Assembly: GCA_029891385.1 (NCBI GenBank) | Contig: CM057228.1 | Location: 86,478,964 to 86,542,963 of the forward strand | Origin: Erythroxylum novogranatense | Taxonomy: Eukaryota > Streptophyta > Magnoliopsida > Malpighiales > Erythroxylaceae | Direction of reading: 5' to 3' | Length of the DNA stretch: 64,000 nt | In this document: positions 9,879 to 23,103 of the stretch, piece by piece | How positions within the stretch are numbered: position 1 is the stretch's first letter | Layout: each line of letters starts with the position of its first letter | Position numbers and translations under genes: made by a program | The notes under the pieces: generated by a model | What the model saw: the letters and a program-made list of their open reading frames with translations, nothing else | Database searches by the model: none | What the model was told of the DNA's origin: nothing

Positions 9879-12086
9879 ATATTTTCGAGGTGAATTTTCG
9901 CCCCTATTCGGACCGAATTTTCTTGATCGGTTTGAGGAATCGAGAATTGTTCTCGGATCGAGGCTGGGATCGTCTAGATGTTCCACTTCGGATGCACTGA
10001 TGTCGATGCTTGATGAGGATCGAAAGCATATCGTAAGCATCTAAAGGGCGATGACATGGCTACTTGCATTATGCTTGCCTCGATGTCACGAGCTGCAGAA
10101 GCGACGAGTCCATGGATGCTCACACTATAGTATTTCATCTTAGGGAGGCGATGAGTAAGCTCGGTGCGAAAGGTTCGAGACCTCGAGGCTTCTCTTCATC
10201 ACAAAGATGGCTCGGGGACATCTGCTGTCGAGTTTCCTTGAAGATGAATGGCTATATAGAGATTGGATGTCTTAGGATTTGTAATGGATTATGAGTTAAG
10301 TATAGACTTGATTACGGTTGGATTATCGGCGGTTTTCACAGTTCGTGTTAAACTATCGGATGAACCAAATATCCACAACAATTCTGAGTGGTCAATCTGC
10401 TCAAGAGCGGTGACGCAGCTATCAAGAAGGATAGCAAGTCTTAGTGGTGGATGCTTCTTCTTCGGTCCAAAGAAGAAAGGGCGAAACCAAATGGAAGTGC
10501 CATCAAGGAAAAACCAAAAGCGCCCCAAAAGGATTTTGCTTTCATTGTGGCAAGGCCGCCACTAGAATGGCTGTAAAGTCTATCTGGAGTTCTGAAGCGT
10601 AAGAAGGCATCGATGCCTCTACTCCTTCAAATATGTTTGTCATTGAGGTTAATACTATTTCGATCAAAACATATGGGTATTTGATACGGTTGTGGCTCAT
10701 ACATATGAAATGATATGCGGGGCCTCGGGGACGATGAGATGACTCATAAAGGAGAACTAGACCTTCGTGTAGGTAATGCAGCAAGAGTTGCTACATTAGC
10801 AGTGACACTTATGTCTTGTCACTCCCTAGTGGGCTTGTATTCAAATTGGATGATTGTCATTTTGTACTGTTTTAACAAAGAACATATTATACATTTCTTG
10901 TTTCAATAAATTTGGTTTCCATTGGACTTTTAGTAGCAATGGTTGTTCTATTAGTTCAATGGAATGCTCTATGCTCTGGTACATTATGCAATGGAATTGA
11001 CATATTAGATATGTCATATCCAGTTTGAATGTCAATGGCGAAAAGACATAATCGAGATAATTTAAAATCAACTTACTTATGGCATTGTCGACTGGCCATA
11101 TAAATGAGACACGATCGCTAAGCTCCATAAGAGTGGCGGTTTATGGTCATTTGATTATGAATCATATGACACATGCGAATCTTGTTTATTAGGCAAGATG
11201 ACCAAGTTATCCTTTAAGGAAAGGAAAGCGAGTGAATGGAATATTAGACTGATACATTTGGATGTATGTGGTCGATGTCCATCCATGCGAAGTGGTTGTC
11301 TTTACTTCATTACTTTTATCGGTGATTATTTACGATATGGGTACCAGATGTCGATGAGATACAAAATCAAGCGTTTGAAAAGTTCAAATAATTGAAATGA
11401 AGTAGAAAACTAACTTGGTAAAAGTATGAATACATTACGATCGATCGTGGTGGAAATTGCTTAGACCAGCAGTTTTGGATTATCTCGAGATAATCGAATT
11501 TTATCTTAGTACACTCCACCTTGCACTTTGCACAATGGTGTGGCTAAAGGAGATATCGAACCTTGTTAGACATGGTGCGATTAATGATAGGTTTTACTTG
11601 ATTTTTGGGGTATACGCCGAGGACAATTTGTTTACTTGTTAAGCGAGTTCCATTAAAAACGATTGATGTTACTCCATATGAGATGTGGATTAAGCGAAAG
11701 CCCTATCTTTCTCGGTGAAAGTTTGGGGTTGTCACCTTATGTGAAGCGGACACGGTCAGATTAACGATGCAAAATCGACAAGTGTTTGTTCGTAGGATAT
11801 CGTGGGATATCAATTCTACCTTCTTTGAGGAACAAAAGTTGTTTGTTTTAAAGCATGTTGTTTTCTTCGAAAGAGTTTCTTTTACAAGAGGACGATTGGG
11901 AGCAAAGTTGAACTTGGAGAAGTTCAAGATGCTCGAACAAACATAGATCAATTGCTGAACTCAAACTGCATCACTCGTATAGATGAGGTAACAGTTTAAC
12001 CTTCTACTACACTGCAATTTCGTAGGTTAAGTAGGATCGCCTTGTTCTAGAGATATGAATTCTCGTAAGTGAGCAGAATAGCGATT
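9879..12086 (+). pseudogene. Copia A gag, protease and integrase remnant
   Basis: By alignment with copia C, gag would start at 9879, where ATG has become ATA. Traces of the gag UBN2-type region occur at 10040-10320. A broken zinc knuckle (cysteines of CFHCGK retained, the His/Cys half lost) is at about 10535-10575. A protease-like segment follows at about 10675, then GAG-pre-integrase and the integrase core to about 12050. Every domain contains stops and frameshifts. The frame breaks at 12086, where copia B is inserted, and resumes at 21697. Confidence 0.75.
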
Positions 12087-13907
12087 TGTAGGAAAATCCC
12101 GGTAGGCATCACATGCCCCACGGTGCGAATTTAAAATTTTGAGTCCGGGACATTCGAAAGCCGGGATCCATGTGTATGTATAAACAATCAAACCATAACG
12201 ACCAAAGGAGACCGTCTCTAACGGTATCCACGCAGATCGGAAAACCTAACGGGACAAACTCTTTTGACCCGGAATAGCTAGAACTAAAGAAAGAGTGCTA
12301 GCTCTTACCTTAGCCTTGGAGAGCAAGTGAAATGATCTTGGTGGAGCCTTGAGAAGTAGAAGCAAGTTGAATGGAGGAGATGAAGAAGATGAAACAATTT
12401 CAAAGCTTAACTCTTTTAAGCATTTTCGATTCTTCTCTTCTCAAAACCGCAAACCTCTTTCCAATTGCTTCTTATATATGTTTTAACTCTTAAAACACAC
12501 ATTAAAAGCTAGGTTTGAGGAGGTCCACGTATATGGCATAAGAAATGCCTTAATTTGCTAAATAATGATGACATTTGACTAAGTCAAACTTCATTCTTCT
12601 CATCACTTTAGTCTCCACCGAAAATCAACACATATATACATAATTAATTAATTATTTACTTAATTAATTAATATATATAATTGCTGAAGTGGTCGGTCAA
12701 GCTGAATTCGGTCCTACCGGCCTCTAGGGCCCCGGCCGTGAAAAATCACGGAAGCGGTTTTCAAGAATGTCGATGTCGCGATCTCATCGGGACATATCCC
12801 AATCTCATCGGGATCCATTTAATCCTATTGCTCTCCGGATATCGGATCTACGTAGAAACTATTTCTGATTCTCCGAGTCACTCTTATCGTGTGACCCATT
12901 AGGTTCCGGTTATGTTGGCCACTTAGATTAACACTTAATCTGAGCAAGTCATGAGCGGTATCTAGCAACACATCATGACCCCGATTGACGGAAAGTAATT
13001 GGTTTGTGAATGAAACCATATCACGAACCCTTCCATGACAATTACCGTGCAATTAGTCCTTTCACCATGCTATACCCCACTTGGTTTGAGTATGGGCAAT
13101 GTGTCAACTCTTACTAGATCGGATCAAATCTAGTCCAAGTGTAATCGGTTCTCATCCTAGGACTCATTACTTTATATGTCCATGAAGACCATCTTCATGA
13201 CATATGTATGCTCCGGCGCAGAGACTTCAAAGTAATGATCCCGATAAGAGGCCATGGGTATCTCTTCGCTATAATGAAGTGGTGAATCCTCTATTGGCTA
13301 CTCAATTACCTTGAATACCTCAAGTGTACTCCAATCACCACCCTATGGCGACCTCTCGAAGGCAATAAGGAATGGAGTCAAAATGCGAATCGGTACTCAA
13401 GATATCCTTGAGTACCTCGAGTCTAAGGATACTTGCACCATTGCTATGATGAGATTATCAACGACATTTGTATAGGACATCCATGTGATGATCTCATGGC
13501 GAGGTCATCGATGTACTTACTACCACTAGTAAGCATCCACGTATCAAATCTAAATATCTCAATATTTACGGTTTTCGAGATCCTTTGCTTGATCCAATCA
13601 AGGAGTTTGACATGTCTAGTCTATCCGGATTAACGATGTCGATCTCATTAATCCTATGACTAGGGATAATTTGAATCTTGACATAATTGCACATGATAGG
13701 AATCTCGATAGTATGATCACATCATAATTTCCTTCATGCTATGTCATGTATCGGGGACTTCATTAATTTGATTAAAGATCATTATCAATTCATAATAAAA
13801 TGAATATCAAATAAATGAAATATGCCTTGCTTTATTTATTCATAAAGTGCATACATGACTATGAACAAAATGCGCTAAAGGGATTGCCTTTAGGCACTAC
13901 TCTAACA
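12087..13907 (-). repeat. Copia B 3' LTR (1.82 kb)
   Basis: On the minus strand it starts TGTTAGAGTAGTGCC and ends TTTTCCTACA. It is the partner of 19860-21696 and is closely related to the copia C LTRs. A TA-rich stretch lies at about 12630-12680. The polypurine tract is adjacent at 13908-13918 (minus strand aagtgggagat). Confidence 0.9.
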
Positions 13908-16900
13908 ATCTCCCACTTGACCTAAAGCCAATCGCCTTGGTATCTAATACCATAGCGAGTACATGAGAATCAAAATTCTTACGTGGCAACGACTTTGTCA
14001 GCGGATCGACAATGTTACGCTCGTGAGAATTCTCTCTATCGAGGACATCACCTCGAGCAATGATCTCCGAATCAAATGGTATCGGCGGAGATGCGTGTTT
14101 GAACCGTTGATGAGACCTTGGTTCCTTTACTGCGAATAGCTCCATTGTTGTCACAATACAACTGTTTGGGTCCATCACGGATAGGAACCACACCAAGTTC
14201 GAAATGAACTTCTTGATCAAAGCGCTTCCTTTCTTTGCGTCGATGCGCAATGTACTCTGCCTCGATCGTTGAATCGTGATCGTCTCTGTTTGGAACTCTT
14301 CCAACCGGCGCTCCGCCATTAAGTGTGAAAACATAACTTTGATTGGGACTCGAGTCGTCCTTATCAGTTAATGGCATCTGTATGCCCGCCACTGGAGACT
14401 TCCATCTCCATATATCAAGAAAACATCCTTAGTTCTTCAAAGTACTTTAGGATATTCTTGATGACCACCCGATGACCCTCACCAGGATCCGATTGGTATC
14501 CGCTCGTAACACTTAGAGCATATGATACATCGGGTCTCGTACATAACATTGCGTATATAATAGATCCTCTTGTAGATGCATACGGGATCATCTTCATCGC
14601 ATCCTCTCATCCTGTGTCTTAGGACACATGGACTTGAGAGTGTTATCCATGAGTAATGGGAAGAAACCCTCTCTTGGATTGCTCCATGCTAAACCTCTTT
14701 AGCACCTTGTCTATGTCGTTATTTGTGAAAGACCAAGCAACCTCTTGATCTATCTCTATAGATCTTTATCCCAAGGATATAAGTTGCTTCTCAAGGTCTT
14801 TCATGGCAAATTGTTTCGACAACCAAATTTTCTTGATTGAAGCATTGAGACATCGTTTCCTAGCAACAATATGTCATCTACATATAACACAAGGAATACG
14901 ATCGCAGTTCCATTCACCTTCTTGTACACACAATGTTCATCCGGATTTTATGAGAAACCAAACTCTTTGATTGTCTCATCAAAGCGGATATTCAACTCTG
15001 GATGCTTGCTTCAATCCATAAATGGATTTCGAAGCTTGCATACCTTTTCGCCATCAGCGGAAATGAAGCCCTCGAGGTTGTGTCATGTACACATCCTCGG
15101 CAGATTTCCATTCAGAAAGTCGTCTTCACATCCATTTGCCATATCTCATAATCATAATGGCGGCAATGGCTAGAGTATCTAATGGATTTAAGCATTGCTC
15201 CGGGTGAAGGTCTCGTCATAGTTAACTCCTTGTCTTTGACGAAAGCCTTTAGCCACAAGCCTTGCTTTATAGGTAATCACATTACCATCCATGTCGATTT
15301 TCTTCTTGAAAACCCATTTGCACCTATAGGTTTTATCCTCGAGGTGCATCAACCAAAGTCCATACTTGGTTTTCATACATGGAATCCATTTGATTTTATG
15401 GCACGAAGCCATTTTCGGACTCTGAACTCTTGGAACCTCTTCATAGGTGGTAGGCTCATCATCCTCTATGAGCAATCGTCATTCTGTTCACTCACGAAAT
15501 CCATATCTCTCGAGGAGCAGGCGTATCCTACTTGACCTCACAATTTCGTGTGTAGTAGAAGGTTGAGCTGTTACCTCATCTGTATGAGTTCAGATTTTGA
15601 GTTGAGCGATTGATCGCGTCTGTCCGAGCATCTTGAACTTCTTCAAGTTCAACTTTGCTCCCACTGTCCTCTTGTAAAAGAAACTCTTTCTCTAAAAAGA
15701 CAGCATGTATCGAAACAAACACCTTTTGTTCCTCAGCAAAGTAGAATTGATATCCTCTTGTTTCTTTAGGATATCCTACGAACAAACACTTGTCAGATTT
15801 TGCTCCAAGCTTATCTGACTGTGTCCGCTTCACATAAGCAGGACAACCCCATACTTTCAAGTAAGAAAGATAAGGTTTCTTGTTAGTCCACATCTCATAT
15901 GGAGTAACATCAACTGTCTTTGATGGAACTCTGTTTAACAAGTAAGCAGCTGTCTCAAGTGCATATCCCCAAAAGGATTTTGGTAACTTTACAAAGCCCA
16001 TCATAGATCGTACCATGTCCAACAAGGTTCGATTTCTCCTTCTGCCACACCATTATCTTTGTGGTGTGTAAGGAGGGTCCATTGAGATAATATCCCATTA
16101 TCTACGAGATAATCAAAAACTCTTGGTCTAAGTATTCACCACCACGATCGGATCGTAATGTTTGATACTTTTACCAAGTTGTTTTCTCTTCATTCTGAAT
16201 TGTTTGAACTTTTCAAGCGCTTCAGATTGTATCTCACCGAGATCTGGTACCCATATCGAGAATAATCATCGATAAAGGTAATGAAAACTTGCAACCACTT
16301 ACGGCATGGATGGACATCGGACCACATACATCTGAATGTATTAGGTCTAATAATCCGATCGCTCGTTCACCCTTTCCCTTAAAGGTAACTTAGTCATCTT
16401 GCCTAATAAACAAGATTCACATGTGTCATATGATTCATAATCGAATGACCCTAAACTTCCACTCTTGTGGAGCTTAGCGTCGTCTCTCATTTATATGGCC
16501 AAGGCGACAATGCCATAAGTAAGTTGATTTTAAATTATCTCTTTTATGTCTTTTAGCGTCATTGACATTCATAACGGATGTGACATATCTAATATGTAAA
16601 TTCCATTGCATAATGTACCGGTACCATAAAGCATTCCATTTGAACTAATAGAACAACCATTGTTACCAAAAGACAAATGGAAACCAGCTCTATTTAAACA
16701 AAAGCAACGGTATGTTCTTTGTTAACACGGGTACAAAATAACAATCATCCAAGTTAAGTACAAGCTCACTTTGGGAGTGTCAAAACATAAGTCCCTACGG
16801 CTAATGCAAAGAACTCTTGCTCCATTGCCAACACGCAGTCCATTTCTCCCTTTATGAGTCAGCTCTCATCCACGAGGCCTGCATATCATTGCATATGTGA

Positions 16901-17776
16901 GCCACAACGGTATATAATACCCATATGTTATGATCGAAGCGATATTAACCTCGATGACAAACATACCGAAGAAGTCGAGGCGGTGATGCCTTCTTACCTT
17001 GATTCTTCAGATAAACTTTGCGATTCGCCTCCGATGACCGATCTTACCATGATGGAAGCGGTACCTTTTAGTGCGATCTCTTTGGTCTTCTTCTTGCCTT
17101 TCGCTGCACTTCCTTTGACTTCGAGCCTTTTCTTCTTCTGTTTCCTCTTCTTGGAACCGGAGGAAGAAGAATCCACCAATAGCAACGCCTTGCTATCTTG
17201 CTTGACGACTTGTTCATTGTCTTGAGCAGATTGATCGGCTCGGGAATTGTGGTGGATATTTGGTTCATTCGATAGTTCAACACAAACCGTGAATAACTAT
17301 CGACAAACCAACAAAATTAAGTCTATACTTAACTCGAATCCATCACAAAACCTAAGGCGGCCAACCTCTCAATATAGCCATTCATCTTCAATGCATATTA
17401 CCTGCAGATGAACCAGAGTCATCTTCGTTGTAAAGAGCAACCTTGAGGTCTCGAACCGTTCGGATCGTGCTTGCTCATCAAACAACTCTAAGATGAAACA
17501 CTATCGTGTGAGCATCCATAGACTCGTCTTTATACGTAGCTCGGGTGACATCGATGCAAGCATAATGCGGTGGCTATGTCCCGTCTTTTAGATGCTTACG
17601 ATATGCCTTCGATCATCATCGAAGCTCCTTCAGAAGTGGATCGAGCGGAAAATCAAGGATGTATCCTAGATCCTCGGATCGAGAACAATTCTCGATTCCG
17701 CATGACCAATCAAGAAAATTCGGTCCGATTAATTTGTTGGCATCCATAAGTGGCGAAGATTCACACTAGTCGACAT
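13908..17776 (-). pseudogene. Copia B gag-pol (broken)
   Basis: A single copia gag-pol polyprotein (gag, protease, integrase, RT, RNase H), fragmented. The start codon is at 17776 (minus). The region near 17000-17190 encodes a Lys-rich gag tail (SSSSGSKKRKQKKK). 15576-16025 encodes the integrase C-terminal part with WGYALETAAYLLNRVPSK and YEMWTNKKP, and runs into the integrase-RT linker. 15188-15475 holds the RT start (CKWVFKKK, VAKGFRQRQGVNYDETF). A YVDD box is near 14870-14890. 14415-14597 has the RT/RNase H connection (TRPDVSYALSVTSGYQSDPG). 14072-14334 holds RNase H with AEYIA. The best preserved block is 15576-16025. Confidence 0.85.
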
Positions 17777-19846
17777 CTTGATCAACCTAAACATAGAGAG
17801 AAAGAAAGTTAGAATAGGATTAAATGTATGCTCATAAGGACTTAAATGACATACATATGGCTCCCACTAGTTTCAATAGAATCCATAACCCTCATCATGA
17901 ATTCATGAAACAAAATGGCACATTGACTAGTGGGTCGATATCCGACATTGCTAAGAATGACCTTGAGGTTAGCTCAACAAGTCACCTTAGGTCAATCGGT
18001 GAGTATCGATCATACCAATTGCATCATCGATGACCGACATTAAGAATGACCTTGAGGTTAGCTCAACAAGCCATCTTATGTCTCGGGAGGTATCAAACAT
18101 ACCAATTACATCTTAGACACAACTATCGCCCGATCTTTATCAACGGTTGATGTATGCACATACATTGGGTTATCAACACTTGATGCGTGTACATCGATGT
18201 ACACTACCCAATTCGCCTCTGTCACGTTGACCTTGAGGTTAGCTCAACAAATCAACGCTTCTAGGAAAACCGACCCATTAATCCGAAAATCATATTTTCA
18301 TGGTTTGAACATATTCCTATAGAGTGAGCTTGAGGTTAGCTCAACAACCCAACCTATAAGAACTCGGTTCTTACCATATTAATGGAAGCGTTAGTTTTCA
18401 TATTTTAAATGAGGGATTTTAGGTCTCATCTTTCTAATCTCATCCAAGGATCATAGTCACCATGACTATATGGTGCGATTTAGGGCATTGCATCAATCAC
18501 GTTGAATTTATACCGAAAATCACCCATCATCCCACTAAGGCATGATATAAGTCGACTTGTATATGTATAAGTGGACTTATGGCTCTGTATAAGTCGACTT
18601 ATTCATGTGTAAGTGGAGCTTGTGCAAAATGCATGAACAAGTCGACTTGTACCATTGTGCAAGTCGACTTATTAATCTGATGCATTCAAACAAGTCGACT
18701 TATGAACATATAAGTCGACTTGTTCATTATGCATTGGAATTGCTATCTAATCGGCTAATTCTCAATCCAGGCATTCCCAATTCACAACACCAATATAACA
18801 AGTATATTATCCTTTATATTAATGTGGTAATGAAACATTTTCATCAATACATGCATGCCATATAGTCTAACTATATGTGAAAACCTTGAAACCGATTAAT
18901 CCATCATTAATCACTAGATTTCCACATAATTCAAGGACACCAAATTATCATGCTAAGTATCTCTAGGTAGGCTACACGTTATCAAGATTACTCCGGCACT
19001 AGTCACAAAAAATTGCGACGGCCAAAATAACCAAGATAACGGAATAAGCTAACGAGACGCTAAAGTGACCTATTCGATATCCAAAAATTATTGGAAACCT
19101 AAATTCAAGAATCTCAACTTGGCATGCATACCACATCAATATAACACATTTTTAATCACTATAAAAATGATTCATGGCATTGAAACAGAAAATAACACGA
19201 TCAATCATTCCAAACAAAACAGCCCCAGCAAGTTTCTCAAAACTGCCAAGCTCAACATTTTGCTCAAAATGACCATTGAAACACTTTCAATAAATACTGA
19301 GAAAATTACAGAGGTTAAAACATGTTCCCAAAATGCTCCATGAATTTTTCCAGGATTTATTTCCCACAAAAACTCATTGAACCTCAGCAATCTAGCCGAA
19401 CCAAAATCTGTGTTCTCCAACACAAACATTCCCATCAGCACACAAGAAATTCGGAAATAAATGGTAAATCAACTTGAAAACATTTTTCCATCCACAGAGA
19501 CATTCAAAAACATCTTAGGGACATGTCGGTGAAAACCAATCCAAAAAACAATTTTTCTAGAATTTATTCTCGAATTTACAAGCATACCTGTTTCAGAAAC
19601 TATCAACAAGACAGCATCCGAAACTTGAGGGAATTAAATAGCAAAACCATATCAAATCAAATTGATAAATTCTCATCTTTCACAAACATATTCTATAACA
19701 TGTTATGAACAATTCTGAGCAAGAAATTTCGAAAACATGCATCTCTATACTGATTCGAAATTCACACAAATAACATGCATCAACAGCTCAATTCACTAAG
19801 GAACTCCGACCTAGTTATCATTTCGATTTGTTTATACAACACAAGT
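17777..19846 (-). mobile_element. Copia B leader (non-coding)
   Basis: Sequence between primer site and gag. It carries four copies of a word reading GACCTTGAGGTTAGCTCAAC on the plus strand (17959, 18048, 18229, and a shorter one near 18327), equivalent to the TTGTTGGGCAAAC repeat of copias A and C. It also has a palindrome cluster at 18549-18721. No gene is seen. Confidence 0.75.
18549..18721. repeat. AAGTCGACTT palindrome cluster in copia B leader
   Basis: Six exact AAGTCGACTT words (18549, 18591, 18639, 18661, 18692, 18712) plus near-matches AAGTGGACTT (18569) and AAGTGGAGCTT (18611). Spacing is irregular, 20-48 bases. Confidence 0.85.
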
Positions 19847-19858
19847 GGCTCGATACCA
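19847..19858 (-). promoter_or_regulatory. Primer-binding site of copia B
   Basis: Minus-strand TGGTATCGAGCC lies one base inside the 5' LTR end. It is a variant of the copia initiator-Met site TGGTATCAGAGC that differs at the CAG word. Confidence 0.85.
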
Positions 19859-19859
19859 C

Positions 19860-21696
19860 TGTAGGAAAATCCCGGGGTAGGCATCACATGCCCACAGTGC
19901 GGAATTTAAAATTTTGAGTCCCGGGACATTCCCGAAAGCCAGGATCCATGTGTATGTATAAACAATCAAACCATAACGACCAAAGGAGACCGTCTCTAAC
20001 GGTATCCACGCAGAGGTCGGAAAACCTAACCGGGACAAACTCTTTTGACCCGGGAATAGCTAGACTAAAGAAAAGAGTGCTAGCTCTTACCTTAGCCTTG
20101 GAGAGCAAGTGAAATGATCTTGGTGGAGCCTTGGAGAAGTAGAAGCAAGTTGAATGGAGGAGATGAAGAAGATGAAACAATTTCAAAGCTTAACTCTTTT
20201 AAGCATTTTCGATTCTTCTCTTCTCAAAACCGTGCAAGCCTCTTTCCAATTGCTTCTTATATATGTTTTAACTCTTAAAACACACATTAAAAGCTAGGTT
20301 TGGTGGAGTCCACGTATATGGCATAAGAAATGCCTTAATTTGCTAAATAATGATGACATTTGACTAAGTCAAACTTCATTCTTCTCATCACTTTAGTCTC
20401 CACCGAAAATCAACACATATATATATAATTAATTAATTATTTACTTAATTAATTAATATATATAATTGCTGAAGTGGTCGATCAAGCTGGGTCGGTCCTA
20501 CCGCCTATCAGGCCCCCCGTGAAAAATCACCGGAAGCAGTTTCCAAAGAATGTCGATGTCGCGATCTCATCGGGACATATCCCAATCTCATCGGGATCCA
20601 TTTAATCCTATTGCTCTCCAGATATCGGATCTCGTCCAAACTATTTCTGATTCTCGAGTCACTCTTATCGTGTGACCCATTAGGTTCCGGTTATGTTGGC
20701 CACTTAGATTAACACTTAATCTGAGCAAGTCATGGCGGTATCTAGCAACACATCATGACCCCAATTGACCGGAAAGTAATTGGTTTGTGAATGAAACCAT
20801 ATCACGAACCCTTCCATAGACAATTACCGTGCAATTAGTCCTTTCACCATGCTATACCCCACTTGGTTTGAGTATGGGCAATGTGTCAACTCTTACTAGG
20901 TGATCGATCAAATCTAGTCCAAGTGTAATCGGTTCTCGTCTAGGACTCATTACTTTATATGTCCATGAAGACCATCTTCATGACATATGTATCTCTCGTA
21001 TTAGAGACTTCAAAGTAATGATCCCGATAAGAGGCCATGGGTATCTCTTCCGCTATAATAGAAGTGGTGAATCCTCTATTGGCTACTCAATTACCTTGAA
21101 TACCTCAAGTGTCGCACCCAATCACCACCCTATAAGCGACCTCCGAAAGGCAACAAGGAATGGAGTCAAAGTACGAATCGGTGCTCAAGATATCCTTGAG
21201 TACCTCAAGTCTAAGGATACTTGCACCATTGCTATGATGAGATTATCAGCGACATTTGTATAGGACATCCATGTGATGATCTCATAGCAGGTCATCAATG
21301 TACTTACTACCACTAGTAAGCATCCACATGTCAAATCTAAATATCTCAATATTTACGGTTTTTGAGATCCTTTGCTTGATCCAATCAAGGAGTTTGACAT
21401 GTGCTAGTCTATCCGGATTAACGATGTCGGTCTCATTAATCCTATGACTAGGGATAATTTGAATCTTGACATAATTGCACATAATAGGAATCTCGATAGT
21501 ATGATCACATCATAATTTCCTTCATGCTATGTCATGTATCGGGGACTTCATTAATTTGATTAAAGATCATTATCAATTCATAATAAAATGAATATCAAAT
21601 AAATGAAATATGCCTTGCTTTATTTATTCATAAAGTGCATACATGACTATGAACAAAATGCGCTAAAGGGATTGCCTTTAGGGCACTACTCTAACA
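19860..21696 (-). repeat. Copia B 5' LTR (1.84 kb)
   Basis: The partner of 12087-13907. TA-rich near 20415-20465. Ends TGTTAG..CTACA on the minus strand. It differs from its partner mainly by one- to four-base indels. Confidence 0.9.
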
Positions 21697-23103
21697 TATT
21701 GCTCATATGAGATGACGCGCCTACTACTATGAGCAGTTACGAAAAGTTGATGCGGAACATGGCTTTGTGCCATGAAATCGAAATGGATTCCATGTATGAA
21801 AACCAAGTATGGACTTTGGTTGTTACACGAAGGATAAAACCCACGAGGTGCAAAGGAGTTTTCGAAGAAAACCAACATGGATGGTAATTTGATTACCTAT
21901 AAAGCAATGCTTACGGTTAAAGGATTTAAATCGCATAAAGAGTTGACTATGGCGAGACCTTGACCCGTAGCAATGCTTAAATCCATTAGGATACTCTAGC
22001 CATTGCCACTCATTATGATTATGAGATATGGCAAATGGATGTGAGGATCGCTTTCTGAGTGGAAATCTGCGAGGATGTGTATGACCAACACGAGGGCTTC
22101 ACTTCCATCGATGGCGAAAGGTATGCAAGCTTCGTAAATCCATGTTTGGATTGAAGCAAGCATCCAGGAGTTGGATTATCCGTTTTGATGAGTCAATCAA
22201 AGAGTTTGATTTCTCACAAAATCCGGATGATCATTGTGTGTATAAGAAGGTTAATGGGACTGCAATCGTATTCCTTTTGTTGTATGTAGATGACATCTTT
22301 ATTCTTCGGGAAGCGATGTCTCTATGCTGCAATCAGTTAAAATTTGGTTGTCCAATCAATTTGCGATGAAAGACCTTGGTGAAGCAACCTATATCCTAGG
22401 GATATAGATTTATAGAGATAAATCAAAAGGTTGCTTGGTCTTTCACAATCATCGTACATAGATGAGATGCTAAAGAGGTTTAGCATGGAACAATGCTATG
22501 TCTGAGACCCGATGTATTATATGCTCTAAGTGTTACAGTAGATACTAATCGGATCTGGTGAGGTCACTAGGTGGCTGTCAAGAATATCCTCAAGTACTTG
22601 CGAAGCACTAAAGATGTTTTCTTGACACATGGAGATGAAAATCTCAGTGGCGGCATACAAATGCCGCTTTAATCGATAAGGATGATTTTGAATCACGATC
22701 GGGTTATATACATTCACACCGAACGGCTGGCGGTCGGTTTGAAAGAGTTCAATCAAGAGACAGCTGCTGATTCAACAACCGAGGCAGAGTACATTGCCGC
22801 ATGAGATGCGCAGAGGAAGGTTTGGATCAATCCTAGCTGTGATGAGCCCATAGGATTGTATTGTGATACAATGGGGCTAAGACGCGAGGAAAGGAACCAA
22901 TGTCTCATCAGCGATCCGACACGTACTCACCGATTCCATTTGATTAGAAATCATCGGTTGAGATGATGTCCTTATAGAGAATTCACGAGCAAAGTGTTCT
23001 TGATCCGATGACAAAGCCATTGTCACACGAGAATTGTGATTCTTATGTACTCGCTTTTGGTATTAGATACTAAAGGCGATTGGCTTTAGGTCAGTGGGAG
23101 ATT
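21697..23103 (+). pseudogene. Copia A reverse transcriptase and RNase H remnant
   Basis: Continuation of copia A after the copia B insertion. RT is recognisable at about 21770-22420. The frame 22142-22369 reads MFGLKQASRSW, FSQNPDDHCVYKK and LLYVDDIFIL, which includes the catalytic YVDD. RNase H traces (EAEYIAA-like) are near 22770-22810. The polypurine-like end gtgggagat precedes the 3' LTR. Many stops and frameshifts; non-functional. Confidence 0.8.

Larger units (their letters stand above)
12087..21696 (-). mobile_element. Copia B: Ty1/copia retrotransposon nested in copia A
   Basis: A complete-length (about 9.6 kb) element in opposite orientation. Its 5' LTR is at 19860-21696 and its 3' LTR at 12087-13907; the primer site, leader, gag, pol and polypurine tract are all in the expected order. 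The target duplication should be TATTG (right flank 21697-21701); the left flank reads GCGATT, so that copy is imperfect. The interrupted copia A sequence can be aligned across the junction with copia C (near 33547), confirming the insertion point. Confidence 0.9.
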
